A stretch of 64,000 bases of DNA from Carposina sasakii (GCA_014607495.2 CP053173.1:1-64000), one strand, 5' to 3'. Positions 49,690 through 60,158 are shown, counted from the stretch's first letter. Numbers and translations: made by a program. Notes: generated by a model not told the origin, from the sequence alone.

Positions 49690-49830
49690 GTTCGGACGGA
49701 TGACCTGGCCAAGGTTGCGGGCGTCGGTTGGATGCAGGCTGCTTCCGACCGGTCGGAGTGGAGGTTGTTGGGGGAGGCCTATGTCCAACAGTGGACTTCT
49801 CAGGGCTGTAAATGAATGAAATGAATGAGT
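49690..49830 (-). repeat. LINE 3' end fragment, family E (variant)
   Basis: CGTCGGTTGGATGCAGGCTG, CCGACCGGTCGGAGTGGAGG, GGGGGAGGCCTATGTCCAAC and (AATG)n. Translated on the plus strand the end reads [17 protein letters not shown], as in the last residues of non-LTR polymerase ORFs. Confidence 0.6.
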
Positions 49831-50429
49831 TCGGAACTTCAAACTTTTTAAAATATTCCTATTCACTATTTTGCTATTTGACAATAGCATTCCCTTTTTA
49901 AAACTCCTTTTATTAAATTAAAATCTTTGAAGACATTCCACTTTCCAATACAAACAGGGTGTTTGTGACAGCCGGGCAAATATTGATATGGTGACTTTAG
50001 ACCATGATTCTGAGATGAAAACCAGTGAAAATTATCGTAGGATTTTCCGAGATTTCTTTCATTTTTTTCAGGAAAAAACACCTATGGTATGGTTCGTTTA
50101 AGTAGGCCTTAAATAATGACTTAAAAACAAAATTTTGACCTATGGATGATATTCAAAAAAAAAGTTGCTCTCAAAAAGTTCAATTAACTGATCAACCCCA
50201 CAAGTGATCCAAAAAACAGAAATGTATCACATAATAACCAATAAGCCCATTTAACTAGTCACAGGATCGCCCGATACAATTGGCGCGGAAACCAAACATT
50301 GCGTATAATAAAATCAAAAAAAATATTTTCTGCGAGTAATAACACTGTCGTAAAGAATGGTACTTGTTCAGTATATCAGTATTTGCCTGGCTGTCACACC
50401 CACCCTGTATTTTTATATACATACACATT

Positions 50430-50615
50430 ATATCGACACGGATATGTTCCCAAAAATGGGATAGCCAGAACTGCACGATCGCAAACGATATCCTACAGCT
50501 ACGTTTATCATAACGGGGCCAGTTGTAAAAGATCATCGATAGTGACAAACTTACGATATGTACGGTAGGAGATGCAGCTGATGTATTCTAGTGAAGCCCC
50601 GCATCAGAGGCACAT
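50430..50615 (+). repeat. family D repeat
   Basis: CGGATATGTTCCCAAAAATG, TAGCCAGAACTGCACGATCG, CTACAGCTACGTTTATCATA, GGAGATGCAGCTGATGTATT and GAAGCCCCGCATCAG. Confidence 0.75.
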
Positions 50616-50704
50616 ATTTTTGGACGCATCAATATTTGATTTCATATACGCGGATTGGAGCTTGGAACAGATGTCATTTTGCTTTTTTTACACAAATAGA
50701 ACAT

Positions 50705-50890
50705 ATAACAAACATACATACATATAATCACGCCTTTATCCCTTACGGGGTAGGCAGAGCACCAAGGGCCGATAGAACCACATGGTGCCACTTCTGACCA
50801 ATATTGAGGGTATAGTTGAGATGTACAAGTTCGGTTAGTAGTGACAGGTGGTCAGCCCATCGCCTACAAAACACCAAGACCCTCTTGTCC
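50705..50890 (-). repeat. inverted copy of the 36,640-36,862 repeat
   Basis: ATCACGCCTTTATCCCTTAC, GGGGTAGGCAGAGCACCAAG, ACATGGTGCCACTTCTGACC, GTTGAGATGTACAAGTTCGG and CATCGCCTACAAAACACCAA. Confidence 0.7.
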
Positions 50891-51447
50891 CTCTACTGAC
50901 TTGTACAGTATGCCCGGGAAGAGAAGCAGCTGTAGTATTATACGTTTTTGTTTTCACTCCCAGGGCAGCATAGAAGAATAGAGAACAAATAGAAAGAAAT
51001 AAAAAATATCACTTAAAATTATTTCGCCATTTAAAGACTTGGTGGAGTTGGCTTAATCTTGGTGGATTGTGTATCTTTGGTTGGTTTCTTATTCTATTTT
51101 CAGTATTTTCGTCTTTAAATCTCAGCCTAAGTTTTTGATGATGACTTACAAAACCCAACTTCAAGGAGCTAAGTATATAATTTACTTTTCGTTCACAAGC
51201 AGGATTATTCCTTACAATTCATACGTCCCATCGATATATTCATTCAACATCATTGAATAGGAGTTATTGCTTCCTCACACGAGAGATTTAAAGTCAATAT
51301 ATCAAATTATATCATTAACGTCACCTACCAGACAACGCGGCTATTTATTAAATTCGGAATTTCCCAATCGGTCCTACGCCTACCGAGTTCTCCCAGAAAA
51401 CCTAGTACGTGAGCTCCCTTGCAATGATCTTTCTCTCTCTATTGCAG

Positions 51448-51584
51448 GGGATTTAGTAGTTCCGTCTTGCTCCCAGAGCCTCCCACTCATGGAGCCTACG
51501 TATTACACCCCTGTTTTCAGCCCACATCCAGTCGAACTCAGACGGCCGGCCAAGAAGGGCACACCTTTGCCGACGAGCAATTAA
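51448..51584 (+). CDS. candidate terminal coding exon (alternative castor 3' end or last exon of another gene)
   Basis: A very strong acceptor, TTTCTCTCTCTATTGCAG, precedes an open frame that takes one base from the previous exon and encodes about 45 residues: DLVVPSCSQSLPLMEP, then YYTPVFSPHPVELRRP and AKKGTPLPTSN, then TAA. An AATAAA lies 10 nt after the stop. The base composition is clearly higher in GC than the flanks. No upstream exon is visible between 35.2 and 51.4 kb, and the phase fits castor exons 5, 9, 16, 23 and 24 (phase 1 ends). An isoform of castor lacking finger 12 is therefore possible, at 17.5 kb distance. It has no zinc finger and I do not recognise the peptide. Confidence 0.5.
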
Positions 51585-51594
51585 AAAAAACGAC

Positions 51595-51600
51595 AATAAA
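51595..51600 (+). terminator. polyadenylation signal AATAAA of the candidate terminal exon
   Basis: AATAAA, 10 nt past the stop codon at 51,582-51,584, followed by ATTTTGAATT. This would give an unusually short 3' UTR of about 30-40 nt. Confidence 0.4.
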
Positions 51601-52596
51601 ATTTTGAATTAAGAAGTTGTTCCGCGCCGCCTGCCATTCTAGAACACCAAATATGAAATTTTGACGGTAGATTATAGAACGCTTATTAAAAATTGAACTG
51701 ACAATAAATTGACTGAATAGTTTAGTTATTGAGCGGTAATTTCGTTTACTTTGGTGTCTGTGGTTAAGGGAGTCGGATTCAACAACAGGTGAGTACAAAA
51801 TTGATTGTCTTACGAGTACGGCCGATTTTAATACTAGACATTAAGATTAATCTCAAACTCTATAATTCAAATTTGAAATTATGTATTTGAGATTTTCAAA
51901 ATGAAGATCGGTTATTTCAATTTTGGCTGTTAGTTTATGTAAGTACTATGGATTAAGATAGGTTCCCAGATTATTTTGTTCTATATTTGAAATGAATAGA
52001 ATTGAAGATATGAGATAAGAATTTGAGCTTGATCTTTAGTAGGTATTTATTGAAGTTGATTATTGTTTGTTAATTCAAACATTCGCTCTTTCGTGTTTTG
52101 TATTTCAGGAATTTTGCTACTATTTAAGCTTCAGCAATGCCGGGCGTAGGCTTATCTGAATTTATATTGTGTATTCAAACTGACTTAGTAATTTTATCAC
52201 TAATTACTAAGTCTAGGGTTGGGGTTTTCATGCGAGTTGGGTCTCATAGATAAGTTCGTCTTATCCCAAATCTATTTTTATTGTATTACGCATCTTTTAT
52301 TAAGTTTATCTAATAAGATGTAATAATGAATAGAAAATAAGTAAATAAATGGAGCAAATAAATCGTTATCAGGATCATGTTCGACATATAATATAATATA
52401 TTTCATGTGCTTTATAATGAAGACCCATACAGTATTTCGTTATATCCAATGGTCTGCAATACGACATTACGGGCTGGCGTAGATTCGATTCCCAGTCACG
52501 GGCCTGTACCACTGAATTTATTTCATATTGTACGCATTTTAATATTCTAAAATGTTATTAAACCATACCCGAGGAGTGTTGGCGTCAGACAGCCGG

Positions 52597-52795
52597 GTAG
52601 CGTAAAGGTGGGTTCCCACAGTGCGTGATATTACGGACGGACGCGCACCAGCCCGTACCACGGATCGTGGGAAACGGAGCGTCCGTGGTAATACAGACGC
52701 GTCCGTGGCGGTGCGTGCGGATTCGCGGTGATAAATGTAGGCGGACGCGGACCAGCCCGCAACGACACGCACCGTGGGAAGCGGTTGTAAAACAA
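52597..52795. mobile_element. GC-rich MITE with GGTTCCCACAGTGCG ends
   Basis: Inverted ends GGTTCCCACAGTGCGTG (52,611-52,627) and CACGCACCGTGGGAAGC (52,766-52,782). Inside are imperfect repeats of GGACGCGCACCAGCCCGTAC and GGACGCGGACCAGCCCGCAA. It interrupts a sequence whose uninterrupted form lies at 14,655-14,703 (ACCCGAGGAG..AATTCTTGGCAATATGAG). Its open frames on both strands follow from the GC content. Confidence 0.7.
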
Positions 52796-53084
52796 ACGCC
52801 CAATTCTTGGCAATATGAGTTTCAAAAGAAACTATATTGCGCCGACCCCAGGACCATCGACCGCAGGAAAATGTCGATGACGACATCTTTCTATTTACTA
52901 AAGAAAATTTGTATTTTATCAAATTAGTTTGGCATTCGTAAGGCTTAAATTAAGCTTCTAAAGCTTCTATTACAACGAATGCCTTAAATACTATGATTGT
53001 TTTTAATTAAAAGTTGTTAAATTTTCACTGACTGACCGTCGAATCTGACGAATAACGCAATACGTACAAAGCAGTTCCCAAAAC

Positions 53085-53280
53085 AATATGGTTACCAGAA
53101 CTGCATGTATAAAGGACATCCCACAGCCATGTTTAGCACAGCGAGGACAGAAACAAGTTGCTAGCTTATCACCTGAACGCCTCTGAGTTCCAGAGTCAAC
53201 TCTCACGACATGCACGGAAGGAGATGCAGCTGATGTATTCTAGTGAAGCCCCATCACATCAGCACAGGCTGTATGTACCC
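53085..53280 (+). repeat. family D repeat
   Basis: GGTTACCAGAACTGCATGTA, CACAGCCATGTTTAGCACAG, GTTGCTAGCTTATCACCTGA, GACATGCACGGAAGGAGATG and GCTGATGTATTCTAGTGAAG. Confidence 0.75.
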
Positions 53281-54323
53281 ATTCTACTGAAGAATAATAC
53301 AATGTCAGACTACATTCATTTTAGAATGATAATGATAATGATAATGTCTTTATTTGCATTAAACATGGTATGTTACAGGTGGTAATAATACAATTATGAA
53401 AGTGCACATGTTTAACAATAATACATTGCATGCAAATCCTTTATAATTGGGTAAGAAGTTACAAAATTACAAATGTCAAAAAAAATTATGAATCATTATG
53501 CCAGAATAAGCCAAATGTAGAAACATGATGAATGCATGAATCTTATAATTTTACCTATTAGGTACATACTGTTGCATTTTATTTTTTTTCAAGAAATTCC
53601 TTGATTGAATAAAACGTGTGTGCGACAAGCCACTTGTGCAGTGTTTTTTTGAACAAGTTAAATGACATGTCTTTTATATGTTTAGGAATCTTGTTAAAAA
53701 TTACTACACACATGCAGAAACAGTTTTTCTTTATACGAGCACTTTTGGGTATAAAATCGAAGACTAATCTATCGGTATTTCTGCTACTTCGTGGGTATAA
53801 ATCTTTGGCTTGAGTAAAGTAATATGGATTTTTTTTTACAAATTTGGCTTTGCTTTACAAATTGGAAATGCTAACGTCAAAGGACTATAGATTACAGATA
53901 CTATATCCAGATGTTTTAAAGAAATATTCCTTTGAGTTACTTTGCGAATAATTTAAGCGTTTTGTTTAATATGTAATGGAATATCTAATATAAAAAGCCT
54001 TTATATTTGTGCTAAACGATTTAGTAAATCTAAACTTTGAGAGTAATATCCTAAAGCTAATATTCTTGTGGCTACATTTTGAGGGCACTCAAGTGAGTGA
54101 TGAACTTACCTACTAAAGAGTAATTCAAAATCCTACTAATGTTATAAACGCACAAGTTTGTGAGTATGGATGTTTGTTACTCTTTCACGTAAAAAAATTA
54201 TTAATGATGCAGGTTGACATATGATGTTGTAATTTTCAATTAATTTCACATTTGAAAAATGGACTTGGCCACTTAACTTTGAAGGTTAATTTGAACACTT
54301 AATTAAATTGTAATTTTACTAAT

Positions 54324-54648
54324 AGGTATGATTTTATAAAATTTTTAATTAAAAAAAGGAAAAAAAATCTTCACCCGAGTGGGAATCGAACCCACGACCA
54401 TTGCATACCGTGCTAGTTGCTCTAACCACTGAGCTACCGGGTCAATTAGTCGGATGACGAATTTTACGATCTCTTTTCTAAATTACATATTGGCAACGTT
54501 ATTCTTCATCCCGATAGCTATACACTAGCCAAATGTCGGCAAGCAAACAAAGCTGAATCCCTCAGCACAATGTTTAAAGATGAAACGAACAACCATATCC
54601 TAACGGACTATATTAATGGAGAAGTGTTTTTTTAGAAGGTATGATTTT
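54324..54648 (-). mobile_element. family T retroposon, single copy, 3'-terminal tRNA-like module, 12-bp target duplication
   Basis: Flanked by AGGTATGATTTT at 54,324-54,335 and 54,637-54,648. On the minus strand it begins CTAAAAAAACACTTCTCC, runs through a body (CATATCC..GATTCAGC..CGTTGCCAATATG..CGTCATCC) and ends with a tRNA-like module (ACCCGGTAGCTCAGTGGTTA, GGGTTCGATTCCCACTCGGG) and an AT-rich tail. The related sequence at 47.28-47.43 kb shows the site without insertion. Few SINEs have the tRNA-like part at the 3' end. Confidence 0.85.
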
Positions 54649-54844
54649 GTTGATTTATTCTGATAAACATAAATGTCATTAAAATTAACCATAGTCAACT
54701 ACCCTATATATAATAACATGCTATGTGTAATAGCGTCTAGATACCGCGATCTGGAGGTAAGTCCCTCCTTAGCCCTCCCGACACGTACCATATTAACCAG
54801 CTTAGTTATAAATATACGGAAAAGTTTCAGCACATATCCTTTGC

Positions 54845-55060
54845 TACTAATATTATAAACTCCAAAGTTTGTGAGGATTTATATATGTAAGGATGTTTGT
54901 TGCTATTTCACACAAAAACTGCTGAATGGATTTTGTCGAAACTTCACTATAATATAGCTTACATATTAGAATAATACAATTAACCCCGGGAAAATATTTT
55001 CATCCCGGATAACATTTTGTTTTGCCTGCAGTCCGTCTAGGGCGTCCACTGGTTTAAAAT
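54845..55060 (+). repeat. interspersed repeat, family G
   Basis: ACTAATATTATAAACTCCAA, GTTTGTGAGG, GCTGAATGGATTTTGTCGAA, TTTTCATCCCGGATAACATT and CTGCAGTCCGTCTAGGGCGT. Confidence 0.65.
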
Positions 55061-55094
55061 AAAACCAGCTTTTTACTCGTTCTGTTCCTTCCAT

Positions 55095-55290
55095 GCTTAT
55101 GCTAATGTGGGTCTTCACTAGAAGACATCAGCTGCATCTCCTTCCGTGCATGTCGTAAGAGTCGACTAAGGAACTCAAGCTTTCTCTCAGGCGATGAGCT
55201 AGCAACTTGTCACTGATCATTTACATCTGTATTCCATTCCAAACGTGGCCGTGGAATCTCTATTATGAGCGTGTAGTTCTGGCTACCTCA
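55095..55290 (-). repeat. family D repeat (minus)
   Basis: CTTATGCTAATGTGGGTCTT, AGACATCAGCTGCATCTCCT, CCGTGCATGTCGTAAGAGTC, GAGCTAGCAACTTGTCACTG and TAGTTCTGGCTACCTCACTA. Confidence 0.75.
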
Positions 55291-55386
55291 CTAGGGACAT
55301 ACAGTCGTGTGTATGTAGGTATGTACCTTATTTCACTTATTTTCTACTTACAATTTGAGTTACAGATAAAAATTATCTACATCTTC

Positions 55387-55747
55387 TAATAACTAGGTAA
55401 AATTATTAATAAAGAAAATGGAAAAATTTCTTCACCCGAGTGGGAATCGAACCCACGACCGCTGCAAACCGTGCCAGCCGCTATAACCACTAAGCCACCG
55501 GGTCAATTACTCGGATGACGAATTTTACCATCTCTTTTCTAAATTACATATTGGCAACGTTTATAATTTAGAAAAGAGATGGTAAAATTCGTCATCCGAG
55601 TAATTGACCCGGTGGCTTAGTGGTTATAGCGTTCAATTCCCACTCGGCTAAAGAATTTTTTCCATTTTCTTTGTTAATAATTTTATAATATATAATATCT
55701 TGACTAAGATATATTTATAAAAACACTTCTCCATTAATAACTAGGTA
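55387..55747. mobile_element. family T inverted dimer with 13-bp target duplication (junction 1)
   Basis: The direct repeat TAATAACTAGGTA at 55,387-55,399 and 55,735-55,747 bounds a 335-bp insertion. It consists of a minus-oriented tRNA-like module plus body end, then the inverse. The two sides form perfect 68-bp arms (55,479-55,546 and 55,564-55,631) around the 17-nt loop CATATTGGCAACGTTTA. The right module has lost its anticodon region (TTATAGCG joined to TTCAATTCCC); the left one is complete. Confidence 0.85.
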
Positions 55748-56060
55748 CCTAATATTAAATAAAATGGGTTAGACAGATCTGCAGGGTGGCAAGTGACATC
55801 CTACAGACACGTTTAGCACAGTGAGCCAAATTCCTGATCTTATAACACTCTTAGATGATAGGTCTTCGCTCCGGAGCGAAGCGGAGCGAATCTTAAATCT
55901 AAGCAAATACTATTTGAACAAAAATCAAGCAAAGCGTTTTGTCTATATTTAGAATAAGTCTGTAGACCCTAAAAATAGTTATATACAGGGTGTTTTTTCG
56001 TTGCCACCCTTGACGAAGGGTACGTACTCTATACATCAAATAAGTGTATGCCAAAAAAAT
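55564..56060 (+). repeat. array arm L1 (plus)
   Basis: About 497 bp: deleted tRNA-like module, AT tail, target duplication, a family D remnant (CATCCTACAGACACGTTTAG), the CTTCGCTCCGGAGCGAAG palindrome with one extra 10-bp unit, and the start of MITE family 2 (ACAGGGTGTTTTTTCGTTGC), truncated at 56,060. It is the inverse of arm R1 at 59,590-60,095. Confidence 0.85.
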
Positions 56061-56211
56061 TTATCCAAAATCATTAATATGCATAAAGCGATATCATGAC
56101 GGCTGTATCCTAGTGAAGCCTGGGATCAGTAGCTACAATGCAAATAAATAAAAAATGGCTATATTTAGATATACATTGTAAAACAAAACTGAATTATTTT
56201 AGGAAGCAATG

Positions 56212-56504
56212 AAAATGGTTTTTTATAAAATATTAATAAGAAAATGAAGAAAAAAATTCACCCGAGTGAGATTTGAACTCACGACCACTCGCATTCCGTG
56301 CATCGCTCTACCAACTGATCTATCGGGTCACAACTCGGATGACGAATTTTACCATCTCTTTTAAATTACGATTTTGGCAACGTTATTTTTTCATCCCGAT
56401 AGCTATACACTAGCCAAATCTCGGTAAACAAAGCTGAATCCCCAGCACGATGTTTAATGATGAAACGATCAACCCTAACCTAGCGGATTATATTAAAATG
56501 GTTT
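56212..56504 (-). mobile_element. family T retroposon with a different tRNA-like module, 10-bp target duplication
   Basis: AAAATGGTTT flanks it at 56,212-56,221 and 56,495-56,504. The body is shared with the 12.6 and 54.3 kb copies (GATGACGAATTTTACCATCT, CCCGATAGCTATACACTAGC). The tRNA-like module differs: ACCCGATAGATCAGTTGGTA and GAGTTCAAATCTCACTCGGG, against ACCCGGTGGCTTAGTGGTTA and GGGTTCGATTCCCACTCGGG elsewhere. Confidence 0.8.
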
Positions 56505-57672
56505 CATTGTCATCCTGTAGGTACCTAGTGACAAGGACGCATAAATACGACTTAAAACTTCAATGCCTTAATTAAAATTTTCTGACCACACTGGAATAAT
56601 TTGTTGCACGTTTTCTTAATAAAAACTGTGACATCAACTAAAAATAAGTTAGAGTTACTTGAAGAAAGTGTGTTCCAATTTATTTGTACTTTGTGCTACA
56701 TTCTTGCGTTAAATAATGCAATTTCTATGAAGCAACAAACAACAAACTTTTCGTACTTATACTTATATAAGGTATTAAAGCCGGCCAGTTTTTAAGTTCC
56801 TGTAAAGCAGAGGCGGCTGCTGACATTTTTAGATGGTGCAAGTTCAACCGTACACTTATAAAAAATTCAGATGACCTAATGAAACACATTAAAGACAACC
56901 ATATCGTATTCTAACTCGGACTAAGCGACCTCTAGTGGCCTCATACGTGAATTAAAGTGAGCGGCGCTCCAGATAAGGCTAATTTTTCATACGAAATCTT
57001 CTGTTACACGCGCCGGCTTATGTCGTTACTAGTATACAGTACTAGGAATCGTACCAAATTTCGTTTCATTGGAGCGCGATCGCTAGAGCTCCGCTCGATA
57101 CATAAGATTACAACTTACTTGAGACGAACGCGTAGACACTATTGTATAAACATAGTAGAATTGAAAGATAATTATAAAATTAATTATAAAAATAGAGAAA
57201 TATAGATTGCCTATGTAATCTTCGTGGGTGGGAGTGCACTGCACCAGCGCTCCTTAGGACGAGCCGCCAGTGGAAAAGGCTGCGTTTCTATCAGAAATGG
57301 CTATTTTATAATGCGTGTCCCACCAAGCATATTCTACTTTACTCTATTCTGAGGTACACAGAAAAACACAAAAGATATTATACGTGCACATTCATACATA
57401 TTCGTGCATATTCATTGGTCCATGATTTTAATTAAATTCGATTGGTAGCTAAATATCAACAAGCATCTATAGCAACGTTAGAATTAGTGCTATTCTATTA
57501 AAAATTAGTTTTATATATTAATAATAAATACTAAAACATTTCACACACTTCACACATTTCACACACTTCACAACACATTAACTTAGTCCCACCCACCACG
57601 CTAATATTCCTAAAGACTTGTGTCGTGGGTACTAAGCGACGTTATATACTTAAATACATACCTTATATATAT

Positions 57673-57935
57673 ACAGGATGTAACAAAAAGGGTATGTTAA
57701 GCGAAAAGCTATGTAAATAGCCCACTATAGAGAACCTATCTCCAAAATTTAAGACTCGAAATCACATATTTATTTTTCCAAGATTGTATGAAAATTCCTG
57801 AGATATTTAAAAATTCTCCATACTATCCGGAAAAATAAACATGTGATTTCGGGTCTCAAATGTTGTGGATAGGTTCTCTACAGTGGGCTGTTCATATAGC
57901 TTTTCGCTTAACATACCTTTTTTGTTACATCCTGT
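57673..57935. mobile_element. palindromic MITE, family 1, inside a SINE
   Basis: ACAGGATGTAACAAAAAGGG to TTTTTGTTACATCCTGT. On the left is TTGTGTCGTGGGTACTAAGC..AAATACATACC and on the right AGAAACATCCATTGATATTC, the two sides of a minus-strand family A SINE. Confidence 0.85.
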
Positions 57936-59318
57936 ATATTTAGAAACATCCATTGATATTCATCATATTAATGTCTTCATCTACAAATAAAAATTCAACA
58001 AGGAGAATTTCTTGCAATTTTCGAACTCAATTTAAAATTACACCAGATAAGTAACGGAAATTGAAATACTTAAATAAATTTTTTCATTTTTTCTTAAATA
58101 AACATTTTTCCACTCTCCCCACTGGGATAGCAATTTCCCAGAATCCAATAACATTAAAAACAGAGGGACTGAGGTAAATTTATTTTGTGCTTACAATTTT
58201 AGAGATATAACTTGGATATACGATGGAAGGAGAAGTTCATAGAGACTTATTTATACTAGACTTGCTTGATATTAATCATGAGACATATTACATACAGGGT
58301 GCTTTTTGAATAAAAAAAAAATTAATTGTACTTTTATTATTGAAGTTTGACACAAATTTATTTATCCCATAATATTTCATCGTATTGCGCGTATTTTAAG
58401 CTAAAATACAATTACCTATATGCAGGTGATTTAAAGAAATTAAAAAAAATAAATTTGTTAATAATTTTTTAAAAGAAAAGTGCACAATTTCAGCACGTAA
58501 TTTTTTATATTAATAATTACTCAATATTATGTCTATCTACAGAAAAAAATCAGCACCGTACTTCGTGGATAACTGGAGATATTTGCGATTTCATATGTCA
58601 GTACCTAAAGTGCCTAATAAATGAAAATCTAAAACTATCTAAAAAATATTTTGTAATATTTAATTTAAATTAGTAACTAAAACCTACAACTGTGTTTACT
58701 CTATTTACTTAATTGTATCAGGCGTCACTATTCGGAAGTTGAAATTTCCATCGAGGGTTCGTTAGTTGGTTCGGTAGTTAGAACTAACATGAAAAAACTA
58801 ATCCTGATGATGCCACGGGTGTTGTCGAAACATATGTCGATTAACAATTTTAATTGGATTTCGGATTAGCAGCTATGTATTTATGGTTGTATGCTAGGTG
58901 CTTGGATCCGACTTCTTGTTACGACTGCAGTGGCTTGTGTTCGTGACCATGAGTCGGCAGATCCGAGGGTCAGCGGAGGGTGTAGGGCCCGGTTGTGGGC
59001 GAACCCTCGAGTGTTTACTCTAACCGATTATTAGCTTAAGCATATTTTAGTTATTTTTATATTTACTCATTAAATATAAATATAACTTAATCCATGACAG
59101 ACGCGTCGGGTATAAAACTCAGTCCGTACTAATAAAGAAATCCTTCGGATTTGTATGGAACTAAATGAATTTAACGAAACTGTGTAAGAGATACATAGAC
59201 CTTAGCGCCAATGTTAGGGGACTTCTAAACTTGAACGCAAGCATTACGTGGGAGTAAGCTTAGTCTAGCTTCTAATGACCATGTAAATATACGGAGGCTG
59301 ATAACTTTATTTACCTAT

Positions 59319-59665
59319 ACAGGCTGATTTTTGGTCGTCAACGTTCCCGAAAAGTATGGAATCTCCTCATCATCACGATCATTTTTCTCCTTGGAAGCAT
59401 ACCTGGGAAGTGTCTGGTTCCCAAGATATTAGAGTCCAAAGTTAAGTAAATAGACTGCGTGTTTCTGCATAAATGCCCATAGACATAGAAATAATTAATA
59501 TCTGTCTATGAAAAACCTAGCATAATCACTGGGCACTATAAATTTCGTCCGATCAAGTAATAAAAAAAAAAAAAATCGTTTCCCAGCATTTTTTTTGGCA
59601 TACACTTATTTGATGTATAGAGTACGTACCCTTCGTCAAGGGTGGCAACGAAAAAACACCCTATA
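59319..59665 (-). mobile_element. MITE family 2 (minus)
   Basis: ACAGGCTGATTTTTGGTCGT to AACGAAAAAACACCCTATA. Contains GAATCTCCTCATCATCACGA and TACCTGGGAAGTGTCTGG. The region between the TCTATGAAAA and CATAGACATAGAA parts is rearranged compared with the 41.4 kb copy. Confidence 0.8.
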
Positions 59666-60049
59666 TATAACTATTTTTAGGGTCTACAGACTTATTCTAA
59701 ATATAGACAAAACGCTTTGCTTGATTTTTGTTCAAATAGTATTTGCTTAGATTTAAGATTCGCTCCGCTTCGCTCCGCTTCGCTCCGGAGCGAAGACCTA
59801 TCATCTAAGAGTGTTATAAGATCAGGAATTTGGCTCACTGTGCTAAACGTGTCTGTAGGATGTCACTTGCCACCCTGCAGATCTGTCTAACCCATTTTAT
59901 TTAATATTAGGTACCTAGTTATTAATGGAGAAGTGTTTTTATAAATATATCTTAGTCAAGATATTATATATTATAAAATTATTAACAAAGAAAATGGAAA
60001 AAATTCTTTAGCCGAGTGGGAATTGAACGCTATAACCACTAAGCCACCG

Positions 60050-60158
60050 GGTCAATTACTCGGATGACGAATTTTACCATCTCTTTTCTAAATTACATAT
60101 TGGCAACGTTTATAATTTAGAAAAGAGATGGTAAAATTCGTCATCCGAGTAATTGACC
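60050..60158. repeat. array junction 2, palindrome
   Basis: Arms of 46 bp (60,050-60,095 and 60,113-60,158) around the loop CATATTGGCAACGTTTA, same orientation as at junction 1. The right arm stops after AATTGACC and continues directly as TTAGATGGTGGC into core copy B, so the left arm of that unit and about 0.8 kb more are missing. Confidence 0.9.

Larger units (their letters stand above)
35190..51440. other. repeat-rich region without recognised gene
   Basis: 16 kb between the castor 3' UTR and the candidate terminal exon. Apart from the repeats listed, the stretches 35.2-36.6, 43.85-44.3, 44.6-45.0 and 50.95-51.4 kb are AT-rich and hold nothing I can name. If the exon at 51,448 belongs to castor, this is an intron. 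Confidence 0.5.
51601..54120. other. no gene recognised
   Basis: Apart from the repeats named above the DNA is AT-rich. A good donor sequence (CAACAG/GTGAGT) at 51,789 could end a non-coding first exon of a gene beyond, but no matching exon is seen. A B-box-like GATTCGATTCCC near 52,486 may be a decayed tRNA-derived head. Confidence 0.35.
56826..60095 (+). repeat. array core copy A
   Basis: A 3.27-kb block repeated at 60,172-63,430 in the same orientation. Contents: AGCGGCGCTCC segment, SINE family A 3' part (minus) split by a family 1 MITE (57,673-57,935), a segment starting ACAGGGTGCTTTTTGAATA (58,293), a GC-richer stretch (58,900-59,010, CAGCGGAGGGTGTAGGGCCC), MITE family 2 (59,319-59,665, minus) and arm R1. 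No protein gene. Confidence 0.9.

Noticed and set aside
52539..52922. Overlapping open frames on both strands
   Set aside because: They arise from the GC-rich MITE, where stops are rare in all frames.
56957..57205. Protein gene of about 80 codons, repeated at 60,302-60,529
   Set aside because: It occurs only because the core is duplicated. One copy changes reading frame near its end through an A insertion, it has no splice or promoter context, and it matches no family I know.
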